DNA of 64,000 nucleotides, taken from Desmodus rotundus (taxonomy: Eukaryota; Chordata; Mammalia; Chiroptera; Phyllostomidae). Shown piece after piece: positions 24,632-37,841 of the stretch (position 1 is the first letter of the stretch; each line of letters starts with the position of its first letter). The stretch lies in the NCBI RefSeq assembly GCF_022682495.2, contig NC_071388.1:178093622-178157621 (forward strand). Direction: 5' to 3'. The notes under the pieces were generated by a model, which did not search any database, was not told the DNA's origin, and saw only the letters and a program-made list of their open reading frames with translations. Position numbers and translations under genes: made by a program.

Positions 24632-24920
24632 GGCTGCGCTATTCAGCCCCAGGAACCCTGGGAGAGAACCGAAAAAACAACTCCCAGACCCAACCAGGGG
24701 CCGGAGCGCCGAAGCAAAGACCCAGCGTCCAACCGGCAAAGGAGCCCGGTCGGTGCCGCAGCCGCCGCGCTCGGGTTCCACGGGAGCGATTGCCCGACCT
24801 CCTTCCGGGTGCTGCAGCCCGGGCCCTTCCGGCGGAGCCTTCCCGCGCCCCGCCCCCTCCTGCTGCGGGGCTCGGGGCTGCTGCTTACTATTAGGGATTG
24901 GGGGCGGGCAGCGCCTTAAA
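24632..24920 (-). promoter_or_regulatory. GTF3C3: GTF3C3 CpG-rich promoter and 5' UTR
   Basis: A GC- and CpG-rich block lies directly upstream of the GTF3C3 start codon. Read on the minus strand it has two CCGGAAG motifs, the ETS-family core, at 24802-24808 and 24826-24832. GC boxes (Sp/KLF type) lie at about 24848-24857 and 24900-24908. No TATA box is seen. This is the usual look of a TATA-less housekeeping promoter. The transcription start cannot be fixed from sequence alone. Confidence 0.75.
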
Positions 24921-25399
24921 GACACTTTTCTTAATCTAGATTATGTCCCTCAATCCTTCGTTAAGACTTTCGCTCCCAATTTATTTCCTTTTCTGAATGT
25001 TTGTTTAATTAATTTGATATTTGCTATAGTGATTTTTTTAATTGAACCATTTGCTCTCTGCCACGGGCAAGTTCCACTTTCCAATTTCCGCCTGCCAGGG
25101 AGGCTAAAATCCTCCTCCATTTTTTTACAATCTAAATCTCATCTCCTCCATTCAATGGCACCATCACTTTTCCATTCTCCACAAATCCCCAAACACACCC
25201 GTTCCTCAGGCTCCTTCTCAACCTGTAAATTAGTTAATCTGGACTTTAGTTCTACCTCTAAATCCCACCCAAGTTTTCTTCTTTTCTTAACAGTCAAATG
25301 CTTGATATGATTAGCGTACACCGTTACTTTCTACAGCTCACTTACTGCCCTATGCACCCTGCACACATACCTCAAAATAACTCTTAAAAATGGTCGCTG

Positions 25400-25512
25400 T
25401 TATTCCTAATGTCCGAAATCCCATATCTAATTGGTAGTCGAGCCAGGATTTGAAGCCTGGTCTATCTGACTCCAAATGCCAGGCTTGGAATTAATATGAT
25501 TAACTGCTGCCC
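25400..25512 (-). repeat. MIR SINE remnant
   Basis: The reversed tRNA-side MIR text 'gagccaggatttgaagcctg' and following. In intergenic DNA upstream of GTF3C3. Confidence 0.5.
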
Positions 25513-26757
25513 CCCTCGATGGAACTATTCTTCACCTCCTACACACTCCTTTGGGTTATATTTTTACCTTGTATTATAACTTTTTCTGCTCTTTTACTCT
25601 AGAGACACCACTGGCTGTGAACATCTTGAGAACAGCACTACCCGATGCATCTTTGTGAACGCTCCTCTATAGTTTAGTAATCTGTGCTTAAAACACAGTT
25701 TAAGGATTAAACAGTTTATGGCTTAAGTTGGACGGACTTGAACGTTTGCCTTAGGAATGGGCAAGGGAGCTGAGGTACGGAAAATGCATTTCAGTGTGGA
25801 CCTGAGGTTCTAGACAAGTTACAAGGAGCCTAGCACTTGCCCACTGGTGCTTCTTCATGACAATCCAGATGAGAATAAGCAACAGGATGGCAAAGGAGTG
25901 GCCAGGAACTGCAAGAGGGCGATGGCCAGGTGAGAAAAAATATCTCACAGCTAAAACTCATCCCCTTTCTCACGGTGAAGAATCCTCAGGGCGCTAGCAG
26001 GGTGTAGAATATGGCGAGCTAGGAGGGTAGGCTGGATTAAGGTAATCCACAGAAATCACTCACAGGGAAATTCTCTCCTGTATTTCCCCCGGCAGTCGGG
26101 AAACTGCACCTAAGGGAAGGTCAAAAGTTTCTTGTACTAACTGTCCTAGAAGAAAACAAGGGAATCAAAGGAGGAAAGATGATCGACTGATAAGGAGAAT
26201 GCTCTCCTAAAACCAGGCTGGCTTAGACTAGCTGGTTTGTCGTTGACGGCCTGGAATATGGGGATAACAATTGTGAAAATACAGATTCGTGTTGTAGAGG
26301 ATAGGGAGCAGGGAGAAAGAGGTGCAAGGATAGTTTTTCTGCTATAAAACACCTTTGTGACACGAGAGTTCTTTTACAGGTCAGAATGTAGCAATGTAAC
26401 TTGAAATTGTAATCTTTCCATTTTCCTGTTCTGTACTTCCCTGTAAGCGATTTGTCCCCTGGTGAGTCAGAGGGTATCTCCATTAACTTGAAATGAAGGG
26501 GGATTGTTACGGCAGTAATGAAAATAGCAAGAAGACACTTTTTAGACTTTCAGACTCATTTTTGGGAATCAAATGGGATGCCTGAAGAAAGCAAACCATG
26601 GAATTTGCGCCATGACAATAGAATTAAGTGTACAAAGAAGGAAATGACTCCATTCTTTGTACTTGTCAGAATGGGGTTTGGCCTTTCTTGGGGAGATGGT
26701 ATTTCCATGGTTCTTTCACTTTTCTGTAAAAGCTCGTAACAGCTTTCATTCTGGGCT

Positions 26758-26780
26758 TTTTTTTTTTTTTTTTTTTTTTT
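26758..26780. repeat. Poly-T run
   Basis: About 23 consecutive T. No SINE or L1 body is recognised beside it, so it may be the remaining tail of a lost retroposon. Confidence 0.9.
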
Positions 26781-27394
26781 TAGAGCAAACATCCTTGGAA
26801 GATAAAGATATTGACTCCCTCTGGGGCAGAAGGCAAATTTGTTTTCCCACCAGTATAATAAAGATAATGTTTCTCTCTGGGGCAAAGGTTGAACTTGTTT
26901 GCTAGTAGTCCCCTTATAAGAGTGGGGGTTTCCTAAGTTTGGGGTTTCTCAGCTGTGGCACAAACCCACTTGTGTAGAGCACACACCCGGACCCACCTCC
27001 ATGGCCCCATGATATGTGGGGGATGAGGAGAAGCAAGGTGAACATAAAACTCACGCTGCCTGCCACACCTGGGTAATCACATCCACTGCTTCAGACCCGG
27101 GAGGCTCAGGTGTTTGCCAAGATCTGTGAAACTGTAGAAGGGTAGCATGTAGCTTCCAAGTAAGGCAAAACCTCACACCCTTAGTGGTCTTGCCCTCCCT
27201 AGTCTGGGACAGGGGACAATAGGCCCTGTCCTGGGGCTGGGGAGTAGGGTGCTCATCAAAGAGGAACAGAGTCAGTGTTGAGAGACTGTCAGAGACCTAT
27301 ATAGGGAAGTACCCGTGGACCCCTGGAAAGCCTAGGTCACCTGCAGAACATTTATTTCCATTGGAGGAAACACTACATTTCTGCTGTCTTCCTA

Positions 27395-27565
27395 GCAATG
27401 GTTCTTATCCAAGAACAAAATCGCTTCCCCAGTGGACTTTTAGAAATATGTGTAGGGAGGTTCGGGCTGTCAAAATAATAGGGCAGTGGTGGGGAAACTA
27501 CTAACAGAGCGTCTGGGGACCAAGTGTACTAAATGGCCACACACAGCGAAGACTTGACCTTCCCC
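27395..27565 (+). mobile_element. MER20-like hAT-Charlie remnant
   Basis: A diverged series of motifs in the order of MER20 (tggttct..., ccccagtggac..., ggctgtcaaa, a ctactaac...tctgggga block). Identified by eye only. Confidence 0.35.
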
Positions 27566-29339
27566 GACTGCCAAACAGCATTGCCTTTAAGAAACTAGCC
27601 AGTGTGGAGAGCAATCCTACCATCAATAGCTACCTGCCAATCGTGAGGAATTTTCCAGAAGGAGGCATGCCCCTGCCCCGAGACCTTGCAAACACATAGC
27701 TAAAACTTCCATGGGGATGCCCTTTCTTTCAAAGGCCCTGAACTGGTAAGTGTTCCCTTTGTGGAGGTCTTAGCGCCCAGAGCAGGGGCAGTGAGGGGAA
27801 AGAGAAAACTAGTCACTGGTACTGGAGTGGAACTGGAGAAGGTGAAACACCCCCTACCATGCCACCACTTATCTGAATAGACTATTTTTATGAGGAATAG
27901 CTCATCAATAATTACTTATGTATTTTAAGTGGTAAGAAAATATTATTGACATTAATGAGAATCAGCTTCTGTTACTGTGTGAATAATAGCAGAACAGCAC
28001 ACACTTATTTCAATTCGACATATAACAAATTCAAGTATTTATTGAACACTCAGTACAGGACAGGCATTGTGCTAGGTGCAGGAGAAATAACAATGGCTTA
28101 CAAAGACCTCGCAACCCCCCAGGGAAAACAGACTCGTGTGCAACTAGTTCCAACAGAACATATTAAACCAGACACAGAATCTATTCCTGCATAAATGTGT
28201 TACTCGTGATCTTCAGTATCAATGATAAACACACACACCAAAAAAAGCTGCAGAAAATTAACCTGGAATGTACAGACTAGTGTTATTAGGACACCGATGT
28301 TTGCTTCTAGTACCATGTTCCTTTTGCAGGAACCACAGGGAAAAGGATGCAGCTCTCCATAACGATACAAGAAAGGTAGTTATTCCAAATGAGAATATGA
28401 GAAACAGAAAAGTTCGGCCCAAGCAGGAGGGGTGGAGGAGGGCGGTTGCCACCCGCACCAGTTCCTACCCTCCCTTCTTGAGGAGTCCTGTGCAGGAGAG
28501 CCAGAGCCGAGGTGTTGCCAGGATATTCAGTGTAGCACAATGTCCACCTCTGGACACAGTGGCAGAGAACATCTCCCAGGGACCCCCACAACTTCGCGAA
28601 TCCCATGTCTCTTTGATTTCTATTTCAACATAATTGTGGATAGTTATCATTTACCTTCTTAGGTATGAAAGACCGGGACGTCTTTCAACGGCATATGCCG
28701 AAAGTGTGAGTGCATCTTCTCTCCAGGAAAAAGACAAAATTTAAACCCAAATCCCTAGTATGTATAGTAAACTAAAGTAAAATTGAACAACATTGCTTCC
28801 AAATGAAAGTATTGACTGATAAAAAATAATACACACATATAAAGGAAATGTAATTTCTCTTGACTTTATGATGTTTTTGTAACTCTTGCAAATACATGCA
28901 GTGCTCTAAATTGATACTTACAGCTACAGAGTGGAAAAAACACCAAAAATGCATATAAGTTGCATGTGTCCCCAAGTCAAGCTATTTACATGTAAATATG
29001 GAATGAAATCATTACAAATTGACAAACGTGGAGGGAGAGGGGAGTTTAGCGGTGACCATGATTGATTGATTTCTTCTAATGAGAGGCTTCATCTGTAATT
29101 TAAAAACGGCCAGACACCTGAAAGGAGAAAACGGGGTTCTAGTGAAATAGAAACTGGAGACTACATAATTAAGAGAAGGACTCGAAGACCGACATGTTTC
29201 AGCGAAAACTCTTTGTTTTCATTCTCTAATAGAGATCTTAGGCAAGGAGAGCTTATCATTATAAAATTATCCAGAAGATATTTATACATATTTAATTGTT
29301 ACCTCACTCCACACTCCCGTGAAAGTATGCATTTGATAC

Positions 29340-29430
29340 ATTCTCTGACACTGTGAGACCAGTACCTGCAATTTATAGGTGAAGAAGCGAAGGCTTCACC
29401 AGCAACTTGCCTGCAATACTCTCTTGCACT
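29340..29430 (-). repeat. MIR SINE remnant
   Basis: A short, weak match to reversed MIR ('tttataggtgaagaagcgaa'). Confidence 0.35.
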
Positions 29431-29579
29431 CAAGTAGGTACTATGGTCCTTAGGCCTAGGGATTAAGTATGAAAAATAGTTAAGGCTTCATTAACATCTG
29501 TTGATTTTATTTTATTTGCTCATGTAGGAGAGTTTTCAAGTGCATATACCACCTGGCAAGTTGCATGTTCTCTTTAGAA

Positions 29580-29735
29580 TAACATTATTTTTTTCACTTT
29601 TTAAAGTATATTTTTCCCGTTACTATTTACCTCCCTTATACCCACCTCCCCCCTGTAGTCACCACACTGTTGTACACATCTGTGACTCCTTTTTCCTCTA
29701 TTGCTCCACCTGCTAACCCCCATCACTACTTTTTT
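29580..29735 (-). mobile_element. L1 3' UTR fragment
   Basis: Pyrimidine-rich text of the L1 3' UTR in antisense, like that at 11220-11430, with a T-rich start. No target duplication was identified. Confidence 0.45.
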
Positions 29736-30358
29736 TAATTACTTTAAAAGAACTGATAATCAAAATCCTTTCACATGTACAATACAGTGCAATGATGGAA
29801 TTCCTCCTCACAATGTCGTTCCGACCCTTGTGGAAGAACAGGAATGGATTTCATCATGATTCAGTTCCCTTTATTATTCTGAACAAAAAGCTAATAGACT
29901 AGAATTGTAATGTATGTTCTTGGAATGTACCATACTGTACTTTTAAAAAATGACAGGTACTTATTTTGTAGGAATGCTAAAGTAATATGAACGATAGAAT
30001 TCAAATCTTAAACATAAATAAATTTCTAGCTTTTTTCCTATGAGAAAAATCCATCTTTAATATTTTCCTTTTTTTTCTCTAGGTGAAGCAGTTCAAGCTC
30101 AAATATATGCTTATTATTTCTTCTAAAAAGAACCATTCTTTTAACTTTACTTTCTATTTAATCCAAGTGCACAATTTGACGTATTTCTTTATATACAATT
30201 TTCCACACAACTTATATGACATGGTCTGAAAAAAAGGATATCGGTAAAAGTGTGGTGTTCTATTAAATGTAATAATCCTATTAAGAACGATAATTCTATT
30301 TTACCATATCTCTTCCCAGAAAACTATGCCTAAAAAGTCATAACTGTCATTTCTTTTT

Positions 30359-30575
30359 CAAAAAAAATTACTTATCTTTAGAGAGGGGGGAAGGGAGGGA
30401 CAAGAAGAGGAAGAGAAACATTGATGTGAGAGAGAAACATTAATTGGTGCCTCTGGTATGGGCCCCAGTGGGGGACCAAACCTGCAGCCCAGGCATGTGT
30501 CCTGACTGGGAATTGAATGGGCAACCTTTTGCTTTGGGGGATGATGCCCAACCAACTGAGTCACACAGGTCAGGG
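30359..30575 (-). mobile_element. VES-type SINE with 20-bp duplications
   Basis: Reverse-complement VES just left of C2orf66 exon 2. The 20-bp duplications at 30339-30358 and 30576-30595 differ at one base. If the C2orf66 transcript extends this far, the SINE sits in its 3' UTR in sense orientation. A short internal repeat of 'gagagaaacatt' is present. Confidence 0.85.
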
Positions 30576-30781
30576 CATAACTATCATTTCTTTTTAAAAC
30601 CAGACATGAAATGCCTGAACCAAATACAAATATTACCAGTGATGAGTTTCTTCTAAAGAAAGCACTTATTTCTACGAGGAAATAAAATTATTTCCCAAAG
30701 AATACTTTCAAAATCTCTTTATGACTGAGTTACACGTTGGGGAGTAAAGGGACACTTTGTACCTGCTCTCAGAAGAAACAT

Positions 30782-32005
<1,224 letters not shown>

Positions 32006-32269
32006 TCACCTGGATTTTGCAGCCTTGTTTTTTTCCAGATTCATTTGCAAATAAGACCTCCAAAATCCAGTTAACTAGCTTAAAAGGAGCCCATGATAAT
32101 GAGAACCTCATACAATAAGCAAAGTAATTATGAATACAGCCTACCAAGTCTGAGTATACCTTGAAAACACACTGTGTTATCTCCAAAGAAAGTACAATTC
32201 TTAAACAAACAAAAAATCACCCAAAACCAATCTTAAATTGCTCAATAAGAGTTAAGACAGCAGTCTCAA

Positions 32270-32405
32270 CATGATATTGTAATAACTGTGAATGGTGCCG
32301 GGTGGGTACTTCAATTATCAGGGGACCACTTTGTAAATTATATAATTGTCTAACCCCTATGCTGTATGCCTGAAGCTAATATAAAGTAATACCAAATGTT
32401 GAAAA
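32270..32405 (+). mobile_element. 136-bp L1-type 3' tail with 16-bp target-site duplications
   Basis: A short segment resembling an L1 3' terminus ending in an A-rich run. It is flanked by perfect 16-bp duplications (aagacagcagtctcaa) at 32254-32269 and 32406-32421. It is an extreme 5' truncation product. Confidence 0.75.
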
Positions 32406-32429
32406 AAGACAGCAGTCTCAAAAAAAAAG

Positions 32430-34770
32430 AAGAGAAGAAAAAGAAACACCCCAAACTGGGAAATGCACTTCACGCACACGCCTGAGACAGACACACGCCA
32501 CACCAGCATAAGTCAAGGTCCTCTCCCACCCCAAGGTGTGAAATGGAAACAAAACACATAGGAAGAGCTAACAAAGCTTACCAGGAGTTGGGCTGGGGCT
32601 GGCCCTGCTTGGTCACCCTCCCTGCAGTCCACAGGGGGGTGCATGGCTCCTTATAAGCAGTGGATTAGCTGCAGGTGGAGTCACTGACGTGAGCAAGGGG
32701 AGTTCAAAAATAATGATTCTGTTTTCAGCCACGGCACAAATACCCTTCAGAATCACATCTTCAAACTTGTTCAGTGATGAACAATTTGTCTTATAAATAT
32801 AGCCACCAGTGACCATCTTATGTGGATTTTATAAAATACATAAGGCACTTTCAAGCAGTGAAGTGGCTTTCTCCTTTCTCGCTCTTAAGAGAAGGTGTAT
32901 TATATATGGCAGCTGGGAATATAATGATGATGATCCCACCTAACAGAATGATCTTTTGGAGAGATCAGCTTTTGAAATTAACAGCATTTTTTTTGGAACA
33001 GAAAATTCTATTGCAAAGGACAAAATTGCTCCTTATGACCTACACTTCTATTTTTTCTGAGAAACCTCAAGAATCTTGGCAAGTTTTAAATAGTGGCATG
33101 GTTTTTCATAATACTCTCTCAAAATAGAGCTATATGATTGCATGTGTTTCATGGAAAAAAGAAAAATTACCTATAGCATCCTCTTGCTGAATAAATGTAA
33201 TCATAGAAAAATGATAGGATTAAGAAATTGGACTCGATGAGTTGTGAAGTTGCTTTGGTTCCAATAATTCAGAACAAGCTCTTTGTTGAGAAGGCTAGTA
33301 ATCTGAACTGAAAGTTAGAATTCCTGGCTATGGTTTCAGCCTCTCTTCATTTGTTCATTTCTTTGTTTTTTCATGTAAGAAATTTCTACTGAGAGCCAGG
33401 CACTGCACAAGGCTTTAAGGATAAAATGATAAGAATAATAAATATAGGTATTGTCCTAATGAAATAGCATGTTAGTGAGCAAGACAGACATTAATCAAAT
33501 CACTATGTAATAAAATGTATAAATATGAACGATGATAATTTCTACAAAGAGAAACTGGGTGCTATGAGAGGGTAGAATAGTGAGATTTGGTTCAGTCTCA
33601 AGGGTCAGGGAAGGCTTCTGCGAAGTGACCTCACATCTGGCAATAGAAGTTACCTAGGCAACCTCAGGCAGATGGAGGGAGAAGAGTTTCAAACAAGGGG
33701 AAGGACTGTGCTAGACCCTGCGGATGCACGGAACACGGCACAGTGAAGCAATGGAAAGTGAGTAGGTCCGCGAGGTTCCAGAGATGGAGAGGTGGTCAGA
33801 GTGTGATCTTTCTGCTGCAGGCGGTGGTGAGCAATGGGAAGGTTTTACGTACCGAAGCAGCTTGATCAGACCTGCATTTTAAAAAGAGTATTGTGGTTGC
33901 TGTGGGAGGATAGGCTGAGGTAGAGAAGAGGGATGAGGGACAACAGTTAGGTGGCTACTGCTGTGGTCCCATCAGGACAAGAGGTTATACCGGATTAGGA
34001 TGGTAGTGCAGACGCAGAGACGTGGGCAGATCTGAGAGGTGGATAGAAGGTGTTGGTAATGAACTGGATACCACAGGGGGCAGAGCTAAGAGGAAGAGAG
34101 TTTCAGAAACAATCCCCAGGTCTCAGGGTTTTGCAGCTGAATGAACTACAGTGCCATTCACTGAGACACTGAACACTCACATGGGTGGATGAAGGTCATG
34201 AGTTCTGTTCCAGACATGTTGCATTTGAGGAGCCAATTGGATACACAGGTCTGGAGCTCAGAGGGGAGGTCTGGGAAGGAAATATACATATGAGAGTTGC
34301 TGGCACGTAAATGAATAAGATTACTTCCGTAAAGATTAGAGAATGAGAAGCAAACCTGGTTTAGGGCTTGAGCTTGGAGAAGTTTTAACATGTAACAGCC
34401 ATATACAGGAACCTATACAAAAGAGACCCTGGAAGTAGGGGGAAGACCAGGAGAGCATAAGAGCAAGAGAAGAAGCTGTTTCAAGAAGGGACAGACTGAG
34501 TAAAAAGAGGACATAAAAGGGCCCACAGAGTATTAGACTGTTGTGGTAGATGGAGGTGAAGGTCAGATTGGAAGTGAGTGGATGGAGAAGAGAGAGAAAA
34601 GCTCCTGAGAAGCTCAGCTGTGAAGAGACAGGTGTGGGAGAGAGAAGACAGTAACTGGGGTGGGTGGGGCAGGGGGAATGGAGTCAAGGGAAGGTGGTCA
34701 TTATTGGATTTTTTGTTATTGTTGTTTTTTGATGGAAATCATTCAGACTGACCGATTTATTTATTTACTT
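32430..34770. other. Intergenic DNA upstream of C2orf66
   Basis: About 33340-33480 resembles an L2-like 3' end. About 33780-34400 looks like an old mammalian interspersed repeat I could not name. No coding region can be supported. Confidence 0.4.
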
Positions 34771-34777
34771 CCTTTTT

Positions 34778-34960
34778 ATTGAATTTATTAAGGTGACACT
34801 GGTTAACAAAATTATACAGGTTTCAGGTGCCAGTTTCACAACACATCATCTGTGCACTGTGTTATATGCATATCACCCCAACTCAAGTCTCCTTCATCGT
34901 CCTTTCCCCCCCTTCATCCTCCTCCAACTCTGCCCACCCACTGCCCGCCCTGCCCCAGAT
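34778..34960 (-). mobile_element. L1 3' end fragment
   Basis: It begins with the reverse complement of the AATAAATTCAATAAA-type L1 terminus seen at 40360-40385, followed by antisense 3' UTR. No clear duplication was found. Confidence 0.6.
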
Positions 34961-35264
34961 GATTTTGAAGAATTACTGCTCATTTTCTCAGGTGTGATGT
35001 TACTAGTGTGGCGAGGTAGGCAAATGTGTTTATCTTAGGAGATGAGTGTTGAAGTATTTAGGAATGAAGCCCCTGCAATGTACTTTTTTATGGTATGAAT
35101 TGTCTTTTCATTTTCTTGATGCTGTTCTTTGAAGAACAGAAGTTTGTATGTGAGTCCACGTACTTCACTCAGCTTCACCGTTTATCACACATAAGTCACG
35201 TGTTACTACATGTGGGAACACCAGGAGGCACCACACTGGAAGGGGCACGATCCCTGCCTGCTAG

Positions 35265-35530
35265 GAGCAGACAGGCTATCCAGAGAAACAGCACAGCATG
35301 GTGGGAAAAGTTTCAGAACCAAACTTAACCACGTTCGAAACCGAGCCCTGCCGCTCCCTTGGGCAAATATTATTTAATGTCTCGGCACCTCGAGCTCCTC
35401 ATCTGTGGAGTAACCCCACTTTGCAGCGTAGGAATCAGAAATGATACGCGCAAAGGACCTAGCACAACAGCTAACAGACGGATGGTAGATAAATGTCACT
35501 GTTATGAAGAACTGCGCATAAAGAGTACCC
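35265..35530 (+). repeat. MIR SINE
   Basis: It runs in MIR order from 'cagcatggtgggaaaagttt' through 'cttgggcaaatattatttaa' to 'cctagcacaacagctaacag'. Confidence 0.6.
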
Positions 35531-35779
35531 AACACCTAATGTGATGACCCCCACAGAGTATGGAACTATGACAGTAAGTGCTAGACGTAGGGACAAGATC
35601 CACTGTGACTGGCAACTGGCAGATTTCTTCGGAGAAGATTTCAACAACAGACATGTGGGAGGAAGCAGTTCTTGAGCACAGGCAGAGAAGTAGCAAAAGG
35701 GAGGAGATATTCGGAGGAGATGCAGAAGCCCAGTGTGCTTGTGTAGCAGAGTGGTCCTTGCTTCCTTTTATCCCTTTTT

Positions 35780-35960
35780 GCTATAAACTGAATTGGGTCC
35801 CCTCCCAAATCCATACGTTGAAGCCCTAACTCCCAGTTAGCTGGCACATTGATATCTGGGACTTTGCAGCCTCCAAGTGTGTGAGAGAGAAATTTCTGTA
35901 GTTTAAACCATCTAGGGTACGGTCTCCTGGCAAAGCAGCCCGAGCAGAATAACGCACCGC
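35780..35960 (+). mobile_element. MaLR (MST-type) LTR fragment, internally deleted
   Basis: It begins like the MST LTR ('tgctataaactgaattgggt...cgttgaagccctaact') and jumps to the LTR end ('aatttctgtagtttaaacca' and 'agcagcccgagc'). The middle is missing. Ancient ERVL-MaLR remnant with no coding content. Confidence 0.65.
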
Positions 35961-36574
35961 TCTGCTTAGGTTCTGTTTGGGGTAAGTAACACACCCAGCT
36001 TTAAAACTTGCTTCTGTCCCACTTCCTTGCATTTCTTAGCAACCATGTGATATTTCTCTGGCCAATGGACTGTAGACAGAAGTCCATGAGGGGAGGAAAG
36101 GATAAGAGAGGGAGAATTCTTTCCAAATAAACAGGCAGCCTTCTCCTATTCCTTCCCCCTCCTCTTTCCCAGAATGGAAACAGGACACAGCCACCACTGT
36201 GTATGAAAGCCGCACATTACGGATGGAGAACTAATGAGATAAGAACCTTGGTGGTTGCTGACTTCATGGAGTCTCATCCTGGACTTTCTACCTGAAGATG
36301 TGACGTTGAGGAACAGTTTGTCAGGTTTCCTATTTCATGTAAATGAATCCTAACTGAAACAGTGTGTCTTTGAAAATGGTAGGAAAGAAGGCAGGAAATG
36401 TAGATTGGTCACCCAGTCAGAAAGTTTTGTCTATATTCTACAGATCATGGTTGAAGATTTAAAAGTTTTGGAAAAGAGAGCAACACTACTAGGTAGCCAT
36501 TTAAAGATGATAAATGGGAATATAACATGCAGGATAGAAGGGAAGTGGCTGAGACAAGGAGAACATTTTTGAGG

Positions 36575-36612
36575 TTGCTATTTTTGGAATACTGGTATTC
36601 CAAAAATAGCAA
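36575..36612. repeat. Perfect 18-bp palindrome with 2-nt spacer
   Basis: Arms at 36575-36592 and 36595-36612 are exact complements around TG. A second small hairpin follows directly (36619-36627 and 36631-36639, 9 bp, loop TGG). Confidence 0.95.
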
Positions 36613-36944
36613 TGGAATATTAGTATTTGGAATACTAATTTGGGATACTGGTAACAGTCTAAATGGGGGCGGGGGCGCCGAAAGGAGTGAGCCATGTAAG
36701 GGTTACTTTGAAGTGCTAGATGCTTTAGGGCTTAGTAACTGATCGGATGTAGTAGGCAAGGGAGAAATTATCAAGATGAATGGATTTTTAACTTGGGTAA
36801 TTAGAGGATTTAATAGAAATTTGGAAACTAAAAAGAGTTGCAACTTAGGGAGAGAAATTATAGAATTAAATTTCAATAGTGTGTTGAAACTAAGTTTGTC
36901 TGGTTTGGAGAAAACTAGAGATTGGCGAGTTAAGAAGAAAGCAC

Positions 36945-37125
36945 CCATCATTTCTTCAACACCTACTATGTGTTGGGTGCATTTGGTCTGTTCTTTCATT
37001 TAATCCTCACTCCAGGTTTGTGAATTAATGTTACTAGCCATAATTTAGGGATGTGGATACAATATCAGGGAGGCTAAATGTATTGCCATTGATTCAGAGA
37101 TACTCAGATATGGAACTGGGGGAGC
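36945..37125 (-). repeat. MIR SINE
   Basis: Reversed MIR with 'cacctactatgtgttgggtg' and 'catttaatcctcactccagg'. Confidence 0.6.
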
Positions 37126-37170
37126 AAGTCTGTCTGGTGTGGTGAATCATCCATCAAGAATATAAAATTG

Positions 37171-37219
37171 TGCCCTGGCTGGTGTGGCTCAGTGGGTTGA
37201 ATGCTGGACTGAGAAGCAA
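37171..37219 (+). mobile_element. Head-only VES SINE (49 bp) with 15-bp duplications
   Basis: Only the tRNA-like 5' part (gccctggctggtgtggctca and on) up to a short A-rich end is present. It is flanked by 15-bp duplications at 37156-37170 and 37220-37234 with one mismatch. Confidence 0.75.
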
Positions 37220-37429
37220 AAGAATATGAAATTGAAGTCACGGAGTTAGACAAACTCTCTAAGAGAAAGTACAGGGGGAAAAGGAAGACCATGGGCAGGT
37301 CATTAGGAACATTTTCTTCAAGGCAAGAGGAATATGGTCAGAAAAGACTCTGATGCAAAGTGAACTAATATTATTATATATTACAGTTCTTTAGTGAAAG
37401 AATTCTATTTCTTAGACAATATGGTTTGA

Positions 37430-37610
37430 ATTCTACTAGAGACAAATTGCTCAATTTCTCTGAGACTATTTTCTTTCTTGTAAATGTGAAGATAATAACC
37501 TCCCCAGGGTTTTTATGGAGAACAAGATGAGAAACCCAATGCAGGTGTGTCTGGCACGGGTTCTGGTGCAACAGGTACCCAGCAAATGTCTGCTGAAAGG
37601 ATGAAGGACG
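37430..37610 (+). repeat. MIR SINE remnant
   Basis: MIR-like order ('attgctcaatttctctgaga', 'gtgtctggcacgggttc'). Confidence 0.5.
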
Positions 37611-37678
37611 GGTGACAAGGCCGTCGGTACCAACCCCACAACATGGTCTGGTATTTTCTTTTAAATCCGCACCCAAGG

Positions 37679-37841
37679 ATTGTTTATTGATTTGAGAGAG
37701 AGACATCGATTGGTTGTCCCTGTGTGTGCCCCAACCAGGGAGCAAACCCATAACCTAGGTATGTGCCCTGACTGGGGATAGAACCCTCAACCTTTTGGTG
37801 AACGGGATGAGGCTCCAACCATCTCAGCCATCTGGCCAGGG
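37679..37841 (-). mobile_element. VES-type SINE
   Basis: Reverse-complement VES: 'tttgagagagagacatcgat' body side and 'catctcagccatctggccag' head side. The 3' part is shortened and no duplication was assigned. Confidence 0.8.

Larger units (their letters stand above)
24921..30780. other. Intergenic DNA between GTF3C3 and C2orf66
   Basis: No supportable gene. It holds MIR, MER20-like, an L2/MIR-like scrap (28020-28110), L1 3' UTR and VES fragments listed separately, and a poly-T run at 26758. The region 26930-27900 is GC-richer than its surroundings but has no frame I can defend. Confidence 0.5.

Noticed and set aside
24606..25310. A 234-codon plus-strand reading frame across the GTF3C3 promoter
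   Set aside because: It overlaps GTF3C3 exon 1 and the CpG-rich promoter in antisense; GC-rich DNA is stop-poor by chance. The second half is low-complexity Ser/Pro/Leu-rich text with no recognisable domain.
32822..33127. A 101-codon plus-strand frame upstream of C2orf66
   Set aside because: No recognisable domain, no splice or promoter context, and ordinary AT-rich composition; chance frame is the simplest reading.
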